Source: Tolypothrix sp. NIES-4075 (lineage in GTDB: Bacteria > Cyanobacteriota > Cyanobacteriia > Cyanobacteriales > Nostocaceae). From it: DNA of 64,000 nt. How positions within the stretch are numbered: the stretch's first letter is position 1; every line of letters begins with the position of its first letter. Shown one piece after another: positions 44,901 through 52,983 of the stretch. Location: contig NZ_BDUC01000013.1 of the NCBI RefSeq assembly GCF_002218085.1, forward strand, positions 6,690-70,689, written 5' to 3'. The position numbers and the translations under genes are program-made. A model generated the notes under the pieces. The model was not told the DNA's origin. It did no database searches and saw only the letters and a program-made list of their open reading frames with translations.

Positions 44901-45348
44901 AGGGTTGTTGAACTTCTTTTTTGACTAGTTGTAAAACTTGAGTTTCTCTTTCTTTTTCAGGAAGTTCTTGAAGATTTACTATAGGTAAAGTTAATTTGAG
45001 GCTGGGAGCAATTACCTGAACAGGCTTATTTTGGTCAGCTGAAAACGTAGTCCGCAATGCTTCATGGCGTTGAATAATTTCATTGAGACTACGTTCTAAT
45101 GCCCAAATATTTAGTGAACCCTGAAGCCGAAAAGCAAAAGAAACATTATAAGTAGAGCTATCTTGCTGTAACTGATAAAGGAACCATAACCTTTCTTGCG
45201 AAAAAGACAAAGGTAGGTGTTCATTCCGAGCTACAGATACTAAAGCTGGAGCTTGATTTTGTACTTCGAGAATGCTGGCGATCGCTTGCCAGATATCTTT
45301 TCCTGAATTGTTTGGTTCTAATAAATTTCTTTCAGCAGAGTAGCTCAT
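41983..45348 (-). CDS. First NRPS module: C-A(Thr)-T
   Basis: 1121 residues, ATG 45348. A short N-terminal region (1-40) precedes C (SFSQERLWFLYQL about 50; HHIAFDGWS about 178), A (YTSGSTGQPKG about 654; NGKVDKRALP about 1003) and T (FFELGGNSLLGAQVI about 1054). Pocket residues DFWSIGMVHK match the third A domain of the terminal NRPS, threonine type, and much of the domain is nearly identical at DNA level. Coming right after a free carrier protein and an acid-activating ligase, its C domain is the likely acceptor of the aryl starter. The acidic end (VTEEEYEEGSL) suits TubC docking to both the methyltransferase and the next NRPS. An eight-residue repeat insertion (TCTERSRS) interrupts EPGD-KRLVAYV. 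Confidence 0.93.
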   Translation of the reverse strand: MSYSAERNLLEPNNSGKDIWQAIASILEVQNQAPALVSVARNEHLPLSFSQERLWFLYQLQQDSSTYNVSFAFRLQGSLNIWALERSLNEIIQRHEALRTTFSADQNKPVQVIAPSLKLTLPIVNLQELPEKERETQVLQLVKKEVQQPFDLEQGSLLRSSLVQLGDREYVLLLSVHHIAFDGWSEGILWRELTTLYTAFSTDKPSPLPQLPIQYADFAVWQRQWLQGQVMDSQLNYWKQQLADAPPLLELPTDRVRPPVQTNRGGIKRFGLDEHLTQQLKSLSEQSGATLFMTLLTGFVILLSRYSNQQDILVGSPIANRNRSELESLIGFFVNILVLRTDVSGNPSFWELLQRVRQVATEAYSHQDVPFDQIVDALQPERNLNYSPLFQVMFVLLNTPPGKLELPGLSLTPLEVETQTAKFDLTLLITETEQGLSGSLEYNSDLFEEATITRMIGHFVTLLEGIVANPEERISQLPLLTQPEQQQLLVEWNNTQTKYPNDKCIHQLFEEQVERTPDAVAVVFDNQQLTYQQLNTRANSLAHYLKSLGVGADVLVGLCVERSVEMIVGLLGILKAGGAYVPLDPDYPKDRLAYMLNDSQVAVLLTQEKLLTSLPEHSARVVCLDKDWQDISQENKDNPVTNSTTDNLAYVIYTSGSTGQPKGTLVNHSNVVRLFAATDAWYKFNCDDVWTLFHSYAFDFSVWEIWGALLYGGRLVIVPYLVTRSPELFYKLLVQQQVTVLNQTPSAFRQLIQAEQSGVTAGELNLRLVIFGGEALEIKSLQPWFERHGDTTPQLVNMYGITETTVHVTYRPLSKADLNHNASVIGRPIPDLQVYVLDEYKQPVPIGVPGEMYVGGAGVTRGYLHRPGLTAERFISNPFGQSKLYKTGDLARYLPNGDLEYLGRIDNQVKIRGFRIELGEIEALLASHPDVWETVVLVREDEPGDTCTERSRSKRLVAYVVLKTKQSFTVAEIRRFLTDQLPSYMIPSAFVLLESLPLTSNGKVDKRALPVPESREGIEVSFVAPRTPEEEILVKIWAEMLKVDQVGIHDNFFELGGNSLLGAQVISRLRVAFYIDLSLHRLFVSPTVAELAHNIEVLRIARENEEILMTVTEEEYEEGSL
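42490..42513. repeat. In-frame dispersed repeat (TERSRS peptide) in the A domain
   Basis: CTTCGACTCCGCTCAGTACA and flanking bases insert 24 nt between codons for EPGD and KRLVAYV. The sequence is a Nostoc short dispersed repeat of the CTTCGACTNCGCTCAGTACA kind. Sister A domains read straight through. Confidence 0.75.
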
Positions 45349-45401
45349 TGTAGTCTTTTTGCTTCAGGTTTTTAGCGATATGCAGGAGTTTCTCAAAATT
45401 A

Positions 45402-45653
45402 TTAACTTTGCTTTTGATTAATTAGCTTGACAATAGTTGCTACGCTTTGAAAATTTTCTGCATTCATATCAGTAGTAGCAAATTTAATCCCAAAAGCATT
45501 TTGGAGTTTCAAAACAAGCGTCATGGCATTGACAGAATCCAGCCCAATGCTAAAAAGATTGCTAGTATCTGAGAAATCTTCACTATTAATATTTGGTAAT
45601 AGACTTGAGACAATATTTTTGGTTTTTTGTTCAATTAAATCAATGCTCTTCAT
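45402..45653 (-). CDS. Free-standing acyl/aryl carrier protein
   Basis: 83 residues. The phosphopantetheine site is SIGLDSVNAMTL with Ser39 the attachment residue; four-helix carrier composition with Asp/Glu near the site. Its ATG overlaps the ligase stop codon (ATGA), so the two are translationally coupled and probably work as a pair: the ligase loads an aryl acid on this carrier, which presents it to the first NRPS condensation domain 53 nt downstream. Confidence 0.9.
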   Translation of the reverse strand: MKSIDLIEQKTKNIVSSLLPNINSEDFSDTSNLFSIGLDSVNAMTLVLKLQNAFGIKFATTDMNAENFQSVATIVKLINQKQS

Positions 45654-47191
45654 GAATTTATAGTTTTTGATAAATCATCAATTAAGTTTTTTCTTAAGAC
45701 CTTGCCTAATGGACTTTTGGGAATTTCGTCACGAAATTCGATAAGTTTCGGTAATTTAAAATCAGCTAATTTGCTTTTACAGTAAAATAAAATGTCTCTT
45801 TCGTCACAATTATCTTGATTTTCAGGGACGATAACTGCCTTAATAATTTCTCCTGCATACAAGCCTTTGATACCAACAACAACAGCTTCTTTAACTTGAT
45901 GGTGAGTTATCAATATATTTTCTATTTCTAACGGATCGACTTTGTGACCTCCTGTATCAATGAAAATTTGCTTTCTCCCAGTAATATAAATACGTCCGTC
46001 TTCATCTTTTTTGCCTAAATCATCAGTTAAAAACGACCCGTTTTTAAATACCTGTTGATTTAATTCTGGTTTATTACTATATCCTTGAGTCAGTGCTTCA
46101 CTTTTGATGACTATCTCACCAACAGTTCCAGTTGGAAGTTCTTTACCTGCATCATCAATGATTTTAATGTCGATATTTTTTAAAGGACATCCTACAGAAT
46201 TGTAGGTATTTTTTATATTTTCGTCTAAATTAATTGCAACAGAACCAGCTTCTGTACAACCATAAAGCTGTCTCACAGGGATGCCAAATCTTTGGAGGAA
46301 TTTATCAAAAATCTCTTTAGATAAAAAGTTACCAGCAGAAAAGCATAGTCTGAGTGTGGATACATCAACCTGTCTGTCATCTGGTGTTTCTGCTAGGGTA
46401 TTAAAAATATAAGAAACAGCAGGTAAGATAGTAATCTTTTCTTTTTCTATGAGTTCTAATACTCGTAAAATTCTAAAAACAAATGGCACTTCAATGGCTT
46501 TACCTTGATGTAGAGATGGCTCTAAAATTACCAAAGTTGCACCATTACAAGTTGCTGCTAGTAAGCAATTTCCTAAGCCATGTGCATGATAAAGTGGCAC
46601 TACACATAAAATATTATCTGCTAGAGATATATTAGTAGTTTCAGTAAAGTTTTTAATTTCGTGATATAAATTATTTTGAGTTCTACAAACTCTCTTAGGT
46701 CTGCCTGTAGAACCAGAAGAATATTGATAAAGTACATCACCTGTAAAAGTAGAGGTACTTTCTGTAATTGTTGAGTTATCTAATTCTTTGGTATGTAGAG
46801 CAGTATCATCAAGGACAATTAATTCTATTTTTTTGTCTATTTTTGAAAGTATTTTACGAGTAATTTCTGCCCCATCACTATTAGTAACAATTGCCCTAGC
46901 ATTGCTATCGATAATGTAGTATTTAATTTCATTATCTTTGAGAAGTGGATTGATTGGCAAAGCTATAGCATTTAATTTAGCAGTCGCGTAAAAGGCGATC
47001 GCGAATTCTGGACTGTTGGGTAAAATTAAGGCTATGCAGTCCCCTTGAGCAATACCAATTTTGCTTAAGTCGATACTTAAATGTGTGATATGAGTATACA
47101 GTTCTTGATAGGTTATTCTCAATTTATCGTAGGCGATCGCAGTTTTATGAGGGTATTTTTTGGCAATTTCGACAAAGCTTTGTTCTAACAT
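45650..47191 (-). CDS. AMP-dependent acid ligase (starter-unit activating)
   Basis: 513 residues, ATG 47191 (GAGG about 11 nt upstream). An ANL-superfamily enzyme: P-loop YQYSSGSTGRPKR, LYGCTEAGSVAIN, hinge motif near GRKQIFIDTGGHKVDPLEIE, and catalytic Lys in KSPLGKVLRKNL. It is of the acyl/aryl-CoA ligase type, not a fused NRPS domain, and lacks the insertion typical of long-chain FAAL enzymes as far as I can tell by eye. With the chorismate-lyase-like gene upstream and the carrier protein overlapping downstream, the simplest role is adenylating 4-hydroxybenzoate and loading it on the carrier. Substrate is inferred from context. Confidence 0.88.
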   Translation of the reverse strand: MLEQSFVEIAKKYPHKTAIAYDKLRITYQELYTHITHLSIDLSKIGIAQGDCIALILPNSPEFAIAFYATAKLNAIALPINPLLKDNEIKYYIIDSNARAIVTNSDGAEITRKILSKIDKKIELIVLDDTALHTKELDNSTITESTSTFTGDVLYQYSSGSTGRPKRVCRTQNNLYHEIKNFTETTNISLADNILCVVPLYHAHGLGNCLLAATCNGATLVILEPSLHQGKAIEVPFVFRILRVLELIEKEKITILPAVSYIFNTLAETPDDRQVDVSTLRLCFSAGNFLSKEIFDKFLQRFGIPVRQLYGCTEAGSVAINLDENIKNTYNSVGCPLKNIDIKIIDDAGKELPTGTVGEIVIKSEALTQGYSNKPELNQQVFKNGSFLTDDLGKKDEDGRIYITGRKQIFIDTGGHKVDPLEIENILITHHQVKEAVVVGIKGLYAGEIIKAVIVPENQDNCDERDILFYCKSKLADFKLPKLIEFRDEIPKSPLGKVLRKNLIDDLSKTINS

Positions 47192-47245
47192 TTTCGTTCG
47201 TCCCTCAATTTTAAAACTATCCAGGCTTAAACCAATCCTCTTTAT

Positions 47246-47800
47246 TTAGAAAATAAATCGTTCATTATCTTTAATAAAATAGCTTTCTGGAAACTTTTCT
47301 GTAATCATCATTATCGCTTGTCCCTTAGAAAAAACTCGATAAGTTCGAGAAAGCATTCTATCTTCTTTTGAGATATTAAAATAATGAAATAATTCTTCAG
47401 ATGTTTCTATACCTGAATCAATTATTTCTTTAAAAGTTTCAAGTTTATGCTCTAACCAGAGCCTACCTATTGGTTCCTGCGATTCAATTAGTCTAGACTT
47501 GAATCTACTATCTAGTCTTTCAGGTATAATTATAGATTCAGCATAAATAAAATTATTTAAACTAATTTTGCCGCGTAATAAAACTTTTCTATTAATTATT
47601 TGAGTATTTACTTCTAAATCTAAAGCAGGAATAGGTTTTGCAATTTCAATGAATTCTTCTGATAATTTAACTAATTGAATTTTTTCTAATAGATAAGCTT
47701 CTAAAATTTCTGTCAGTGTTCCATCAGTCGTGAGTAAAATCCTTTGAAAATAACTTAAATTACGCGGTTCAATATATTTGGATGGTAAGATTTTTTGCAT
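47246..47800 (-). CDS. Chorismate lyase-like protein (DUF98/UbiC-type)
   Basis: 184 residues, ATG 47800. Motifs fit the DUF98 chorismate-lyase family: RILLTTDGTLTEILEAYL, VLLRGKI, YAESIIIPERLD, and EPIGRLWLEHKLETFKEI. Relatives split chorismate into pyruvate and 4-hydroxybenzoate, used for plastoquinone head groups in cyanobacteria and for glycolipid starters in mycobacteria. As first gene of the NRPS/PKS operon, 54 nt before an acid ligase, it most likely supplies 4-hydroxybenzoate as starter. The conserved Arg and Glu residues of the family are present in the RLWLEH region. A housekeeping copy is expected elsewhere in the genome. Confidence 0.82.
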   Translation of the reverse strand: MQKILPSKYIEPRNLSYFQRILLTTDGTLTEILEAYLLEKIQLVKLSEEFIEIAKPIPALDLEVNTQIINRKVLLRGKISLNNFIYAESIIIPERLDSRFKSRLIESQEPIGRLWLEHKLETFKEIIDSGIETSEELFHYFNISKEDRMLSRTYRVFSKGQAIMMITEKFPESYFIKDNERFIF

Positions 47801-48106
47801 TTTTTCATTTATAGTTTATGTAAATATTATGTTAGCAGGAATTTATATAAAACTTGTATATTTACTTGTAGCATCGATGCTGATATCAAATTGCAATCAA
47901 ATGTAGTATTTTTTACCCTGATTTTCTTGCTTCCCCTGCTTGCAAAAACTAATATTTTTGAATGCAACTCTGTAGGAGTCATGCAGGCTAAACCAGGTAT
48001 TAATCACTTGCAAAAGGTTTTATGCTTGCGTTTAGTCTGAAGGTTTTATTAACAATTTATTAATTTTCTCCAAATATACAACAAAAAAATGATCTCACTT
48101 TTCTCA

Positions 48107-48198
48107 CTAAAACGCAATAACAGTTAAGACATTTAAGAAAATAGTTAAAACATTTAATTTTGACAGTTAAGAAAGTTAAGAAATTTAAGAAATTTAAG
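48107..48198 (-). repeat. 9-bp direct repeats upstream of the NRPS/PKS operon (array B)
   Basis: Read on the minus strand: CTTAAATTT twice, CTTAACTTT and CTTAACTGT in 9-bp register (48198 to about 48163), then CTTAAATGTCTTAACTGT followed by TATTGCG at 48138-48107. It has the same building block, strand orientation and end structure as array A, at about 310-400 nt from the first gene (47800). Confidence 0.6.
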
Positions 48199-48233
48199 CC
48201 GACACTGCCGAGTGGACTCACCAGCAAACTTGT

Positions 48234-48385
48234 AGGACTTACGCACTGAAGTCTGAAACCGAGATTCCCCTTAGTCCTTTAAGAGAGGAACTTCTAAAGC
48301 CACACCACTGAAGGAGTTGGAAAACCGCAAGGGCGTAGTGGCTCCCCTTTTTAAGGGGTTTGGGGGATCTCAATGTGTAAGTTCT
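48234..48385. mobile_element. MITE-like 152-bp repeat
   Basis: The ends AGGACTTACGCACTGA (48234-48249) and TCAATGTGTAAGTTCT (48370-48385) form imperfect inverted repeats, 13 of 16 matching. The inside is non-coding and holds the palindromic GTGGCTCCCCTTTTTAAGGG block, also seen around the 8.5-kb MITE. The GTAGGACTTACGCA end is a recurrent Nostoc repeat terminus as I recall it. No target duplication is evident. Confidence 0.55.
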
Positions 48386-48849
48386 GATCTGGTAGTTTGT
48401 CTAGTGGTAGTGATGAGTCTGTCGCCCTTAAGATTCAATGAGGGATATGCTGAAAAACTCAGTTGATGGTCTTTCTCAGGCATGGGTAAAAGTTGGTAAA
48501 TATTGGCAAGTAACTTATAACCCAGATTCCGCACTTCAACTTGAAGTACAGAGAGATTACAGTTAAAATCAAAGCAAAAAATCAGGATGATTAAGACCAT
48601 TGTACTGAACGAACCTACAGTTCAATGGCAAGTTGTGAAACATTAAAATTACTTTTAAATTGACTAAGAATAGTGGTGATTGATGTGAGCTTACCATGAG
48701 TACTTTCTTCGCTCCCGCAAAATATGAAACAAGCATATTTTTCCGATCTTCCTCAAAGCCATACTGTATAACGGTTTTAAAATTTACTTGTTAAGAGAGG
48801 TTAGAATTTTTATTATTTTTAGTTCAAAATACAACTTACTTACTTTTTT

Positions 48850-48873
48850 ATTAACTGTCTTAACTTTCCTTGA
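48850..48873 (+). repeat. TTAACTGTCTTAACT motif (array C)
   Basis: TTAACTGTCTTAACT followed by TTCCTTGAC on the plus strand, about 485 nt before the AAA gene at 49358. TTGAC could serve as a -35 box, but no good -10 lies 17 bases downstream. Confidence 0.5.
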
Positions 48874-49357
48874 CTTTTAGTTTTAGCTAAGAGAAGATAA
48901 ACTTGCAAATGATATAGCGATCGCTCTCTAGTTATCTAAAAACACATAATTTTATCCAAAAAATTTCCTTTTTCGATAGAATAATTTAATCGTTATTTAT
49001 CTCTACATATCTTTTGTAAAAAATGATTAACTATGTTAACTAGAGATAAATTGAGTGAGCAATTATGTGTTGAATCGCTAAAAATCTCAACTTGAATATA
49101 TCAAAGCTAAATTAATAACTCATGAAGAAGGGGTAAGTACTGTAATTAATAAAAATTAACAGTATCATAAAAATGGAAAATTAGCTACTTTCTCAAAGGG
49201 ATAAAACAGGGCAAGTGCTGTTAGAGAATGTAAGTAAATATAAAACAGGTGAAATTTAAATAACAGTAACAAAAATGTAAATCATAATTAAATAGTATGA
49301 AGTTAATATATATGGTTAATACTATTGTTTCTAAAAGTATAAACATCCTCATTTATA

Positions 49358-50530
49358 ATGATTGACTTGATTATGAGATATCAAGTCGGTGGTAGTCTGA
49401 AGTATGATGACTCTACATATATTGTCCGTCAAGCAGACGAACAACTTTATACTGGATTAAAAACAGGAAATTTTTGTTACGTCTTAGATTGCCACCAAAC
49501 AGGTAAATCATCTCTATTACACCGGACTATTCATCGCTTAGAAAAAGAAAATTATATATGTGTTTATCTAAATTCATTCTTATTAGGTATTAATCAAATT
49601 ACACCTATACAATGGTATAAGGGTATTATTATCAGCTTGTTACATAAGTTAAATCTGACAGAACAGGTCAATTTTCAAAGTTGGTGGGAGCAGCAATCAG
49701 AACTCGAACCTGTACAAAAACTATATAAATTTGTTGAACAAGTGTTGCTGAGAGAAATTCAAAATAAGCGTATTTTCATCTTTATCGATAATATTAATAG
49801 CCTGCTAAGTTTAAATTTTCCGGTTAACAATTTTTTTATCTGGATTCGTTACTGTTATGAGCAGCAAGCACACAACCCAAGTTTTCAACGCTTGGGTTTT
49901 GCTTTGTTTGGTGTAGCCAGTCCATCTAACCTATTTGCCGATCAACATCGAACTCCCTTTAAGATTGGTCAAGCAATTAAGTTATCTGACTTTCAATTAC
50001 ATGAAGCTATGCCCTTAGTTGAAGGTTTAGAAGAAGTAGTCAGCCAGCCACAAGCAATATTGCTACATATTATTCATTGGACAAGAGGACAGCCGTTTCT
50101 CACGCAAAAGCTTTGTCAGTTAGTTGTGCAAGTTGCCTTAGAAAGTTATAAAGGAACGATTACCATACCGAACGGGACTGAAGGGTATTGGGTAGAACAA
50201 TTGGTGCGATCGCATATTATTCAACATTGGGAATTCCAAGATGAACCTGAACATCTGCTTACCATAAGAGACCGCTTACTTTTTGATAAATACAAAGCAA
50301 GAAAGTTATTAAAGATTTATCAACGAGTGTTACAAGTAGAGGAACTAAGGAATAGGAACCCAATAGAAAACTTGATACCAGCCGATAATAGTGAAGAACA
50401 GACAGAACTGTTGCTATCTGGTTTAGTGGAAAATTATAACGGTTATCTCAGAGTCAAAAATCCGATTTACCGGAGTGTTTTCACTCCTCAATGGGTATCA
50501 AGACAGTTAGAAAATCTTTCCATTTCTTGA
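49358..50530 (+). CDS. AAA-like ATPase-domain protein without WD40 repeats
   Basis: 390 residues from ATG 49358 (ATG 49373, giving MRYQVGGSL, is equally possible). It is the cyanobacterial AAA-like family: YQVGGSLKYDDSTYIVRQAD at the start, Walker A-like HQTGKSSLL near residue 51, IFIFIDNINSLLSL as Walker B, LGFALFGVASPSNLFADQHR, and HWTRGQPFLTQKLCQLV. Members are usually fused to WD40 or effector domains and are NTPase-type signalling modules related to STAND proteins. Here the protein ends right after the AAA module. The truncated protein at 56292-59729 is a close relative that keeps the WD40 part but lacks the P-loop. Partner and function are unknown. Confidence 0.8.
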   Translation: MIDLIMRYQVGGSLKYDDSTYIVRQADEQLYTGLKTGNFCYVLDCHQTGKSSLLHRTIHRLEKENYICVYLNSFLLGINQITPIQWYKGIIISLLHKLNLTEQVNFQSWWEQQSELEPVQKLYKFVEQVLLREIQNKRIFIFIDNINSLLSLNFPVNNFFIWIRYCYEQQAHNPSFQRLGFALFGVASPSNLFADQHRTPFKIGQAIKLSDFQLHEAMPLVEGLEEVVSQPQAILLHIIHWTRGQPFLTQKLCQLVVQVALESYKGTITIPNGTEGYWVEQLVRSHIIQHWEFQDEPEHLLTIRDRLLFDKYKARKLLKIYQRVLQVEELRNRNPIENLIPADNSEEQTELLLSGLVENYNGYLRVKNPIYRSVFTPQWVSRQLENLSIS

Positions 50531-50880
50531 TAGGAGCTAGTAATCACAATACATCTGTTAGATAAGTTCTGCATTGCTCGCCTAAAAAGAGTATAAAATA
50601 TTACTATTTTTTAGTAAATGTTCGTAGATTTTGGTATTTGGGTTGTGCATAATTACTGCCAAGTTTTCAACCAAATTTTGATTACAAGTAGTTCCACAAC
50701 TATTAATACTTAGTATTTAGAGTTCTACTAAAGCAATAATATTTTTACAACACATCAACAAAGAAGTTACAACTTATACAAGTTAATAATATTACACTAT
50801 TTAATTATATTTGTACAAATTCAGGTAAATACAAGAACTGCATTTCTTCACAGAGTTTTTGCAAAACAACTATCCACAGA

Positions 50881-50937
50881 GTGAAAAAGTGGGAAAAGTG
50901 GGAAAGTGGGAAAAGTGGGGAAAGTAAGAAAAGTAGA
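50881..50937 (+). repeat. Tandem GTGGGAAAA-type repeats
   Basis: About six units of GTGGGAAA(A) at 9-10-bp spacing, degenerating to AGTAAGAAAAGTAG. It sits about 190-245 nt upstream of the HTH-AAA gene. It could be an STRR-like repeat or a regulatory site. Confidence 0.6.
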
Positions 50938-51038
50938 TAATTGATGTCAGTGCTTAATGTCAAGCTAGTATAATGTAACTTACATTTATTAGAATTCCAA
51001 TGAATTTTAGGTAAAAATGAAATGGCAGTGTATAAAAA

Positions 51039-51073
51039 TTTGCCTACTGAAAATTACATTTTCAGTAGGCAAA
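51039..51073 (+). promoter_or_regulatory. Perfect 16-bp hairpin upstream of the HTH-AAA gene
   Basis: TTTGCCTACTGAAAAT, loop TAC, then the exact complement. It ends 53 nt before ATG 51127. There is no T-run after it on the plus strand (TAGAAAAAATT follows), so it is not a standard terminator. It may be an operator or a leader structure. Confidence 0.55.
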
Positions 51074-51126
51074 TAGAAAAAATTATTGCTTGTGTCACTC
51101 ATTTATAAAAAATATCTGGAACAATA

Positions 51127-52554
51127 ATGTATAAAACTAAACGCAATCGAGGAGCGATACTGACTTATACAGGAATTAAAAGGTTACAATCAGCAATTCT
51201 TTCTACGGCGATAGTAGAAAATAAAGGCGAACACTTGAGTTTAGAAGAAATAAGCTCGCGCATTAATGTTTCTACTAGAACTTTGAGTAAATTATGGTCT
51301 TTAAATGAATGTGTAGATCAAAAAACTATAAAACTCTGTTTTAGTGCTTTTAATCTAGAATTACACAGCGAAGACTACACCATAGTCAACAAAGCAAATG
51401 ATTCTGAGACACCTGAATTATCGTCTATTGCAAATATAGAAGAAGATTTATCTCAAAATTACGAATTAACCTCATTTGCCGAAGAAAATCACACACAAAC
51501 TGAACAGATAGAAAATCTTTGGTCATACCCGGATGGTCCCATACCCCTAGATTCTCCATTTTATATTGAACGTCCTCCAGTAGAGAGAAAAGTTTATCGA
51601 GAAATAACTACCAGTGGCTGCGTGATTCGGATTAGGTCTCCCAAACAGATGGGTAAAAGTTCTCTTGTGTTGCGGCTTTGTGCGTTTGCACAGAAACTTG
51701 GGTATCAGACTGTCAATCTAAATTGCTACCAACTTAATGGTGAGTGTCTAACAGATTTAAATAAACTGTTGCGTCATATTTGCTGGAAAATTGCAACAGG
51801 GTTAGGTATCGATCCCAACCTTAAGGAAAAGTGGAATGAAGAAATTGGCTACAACTTGAGTAGCGGCTTCTATTTAGAAAACTATTTGTTCGAGCAATGT
51901 CAAAGCCCGGTGGTTTTAGCGTTGAATGAAGTTGACTGTTTTTTTGAATATCCTCACATTTGTCAAGAGTTTTTTGCTTTATTGAGGTCATGGTGTGAGG
52001 AAGCACGACACAATCCTAAGTGGCAAAAGCTGAGGTTAGTAATGGTTTACTCAACCGAAGATTACATCTCTATGGATATTAACCTCTCTCCTTTTAATAT
52101 TGGTCTACCTATTCGTCTGAACGATTTTACTCAACCACAAGTAGAAGATTTAGCTAAACGGTATGGTTTAAACTCACTTAAAACTAAAGATTTTGCCAAA
52201 CTGATGTCACTAGTAGGAGGACATCCAGCACTAATTCAGATTAGTTTGTACTATCTTTGCTTTCAAGAAATGACCTTGCAAGAAATAATAAATGATGCGA
52301 TCGCTAATGGTGGCATCTACCGCGATCATTTATGGAGACATTTTGTCAAGCTGCAAGAAAATCCTAGTCTGGCAAAGATCTATGCTAAAGTACTCCAAGC
52401 AAAGCAAGGTATTTGTCTTAATCCTATTGAGGCTTACAAGCTTGAAAGTTTGGGATTAATTCGCTTTGAGGGCGATCGCATCTTACCTCGTTACGGACTC
52501 TACCAGACCTATTTTGCAAAACATTTATCTATCGACAATTGTTTGATAGAGTAA
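51127..52554 (+). CDS. HTH-AAA-like ATPase protein
   Basis: 475 residues, ATG 51127 with GGAAC upstream. Residues 1-90 look like a small helical DNA-binding region: LSLEEISSRINVSTRTLSKL fits a helix-turn-helix. From about 140 an AAA-like module follows: PFYIERPPVERKVYREI, Walker A SPKQMGKSSLVLRL near residue 180, Walker B-like PVVLALNEVDCFFEYP, and FNIGLPIRLNDFTQPQVEDL. GGHPALIQISLYYL corresponds to the sensor-type helix. In cyanobacteria this pairing is common in proteins of unknown signalling role. It is separate from the AAA gene at 49358 and not a recent duplicate. No effector domain is seen. Confidence 0.8.
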   Translation: MYKTKRNRGAILTYTGIKRLQSAILSTAIVENKGEHLSLEEISSRINVSTRTLSKLWSLNECVDQKTIKLCFSAFNLELHSEDYTIVNKANDSETPELSSIANIEEDLSQNYELTSFAEENHTQTEQIENLWSYPDGPIPLDSPFYIERPPVERKVYREITTSGCVIRIRSPKQMGKSSLVLRLCAFAQKLGYQTVNLNCYQLNGECLTDLNKLLRHICWKIATGLGIDPNLKEKWNEEIGYNLSSGFYLENYLFEQCQSPVVLALNEVDCFFEYPHICQEFFALLRSWCEEARHNPKWQKLRLVMVYSTEDYISMDINLSPFNIGLPIRLNDFTQPQVEDLAKRYGLNSLKTKDFAKLMSLVGGHPALIQISLYYLCFQEMTLQEIINDAIANGGIYRDHLWRHFVKLQENPSLAKIYAKVLQAKQGICLNPIEAYKLESLGLIRFEGDRILPRYGLYQTYFAKHLSIDNCLIE

Positions 52555-52705
52555 TAGTAAAGCATTCACTCAATATCAAGTACTGCTTAGGCGCAGCCCG
52601 CCATAGGCATCGCAGTAGTAGTTGGCACAACTAAGACTTGGCGACGAATAAGCTGAATTTACGATTAATCAGTCGAAATAGAAGCAGTGGCTTTTTCTAT
52701 AGCAA

Positions 52706-52728
52706 GGGACTGGGGACTGGGGACTGGG
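52706..52728. repeat. STRR heptamer repeat (CCCCAGT type)
   Basis: Three tandem GGGGACT units, that is CCCCAGT on the other strand, the short tandemly repeated repetitive sequence known from heterocyst-forming cyanobacteria. Confidence 0.85.
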
Positions 52729-52930
52729 TGAAAAGTCTTTCTGTGTCAAGTTTTATCATCTTTTGATGTCCTAACCACCTTGGCGGTTGCTATACATTAT
52801 TTTCAACAAGAGCGTTAAATTGCTCTAATTTTACACAAGTTTAATTATTTTGAATATTTATTAAATAAATATTTCATATCAAATATCAAGCATTTAATAT
52901 AAGATATTTTCAGTTTGAGATAATTCTTTG

Positions 52931-52983
52931 CTAACTTTCTTAACTGTCTGATTTTTTCTCTTAACTGTCTTAAGTTTCCTTGC
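52931..52983 (+). repeat. CTTAACTGTCTTAAG motif (array D)
   Basis: On the plus strand: CTAACTTTCTTAACTGTC, then CTCTTAACTGTCTTAAGTTT followed by CCTTGCATTTT. The TTGCAT is followed at 17 bases by AAATAT, a weak promoter-like pair. It is about 415 nt upstream of the chitin-binding gene at 53398 and has the same organisation as arrays A-C. Confidence 0.5.

Larger units (their letters stand above)
47801..49357. other. Large intergenic region between divergent gene sets
   Basis: 1.56 kb without a supported gene, between the minus-strand NRPS/PKS operon and a plus-strand AAA gene. It holds repeat array B (48107-48198), a 152-bp MITE-like repeat (48234-48385) and repeat array C (48850-48873). From 48880 to 49357 it is AT-rich with no recognised features. 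Promoters for both flanking genes must lie here; I could not pick a convincing -35/-10 pair. Confidence 0.6.
50531..51126. other. Intergenic with G/A-rich repeats and a perfect hairpin
   Basis: No gene. It contains a tandem repeat of AAAAGTGGG-type units (50881-50937) and a 16-bp hairpin (51039-51073) just before the next gene. The first 350 bases show nothing specific. Confidence 0.6.

Noticed and set aside
48370..48600. 76-codon minus-strand frame upstream of the NRPS operon
   Set aside because: It starts in unique AT-rich sequence and ends in the MITE-like repeat; no family resemblance.
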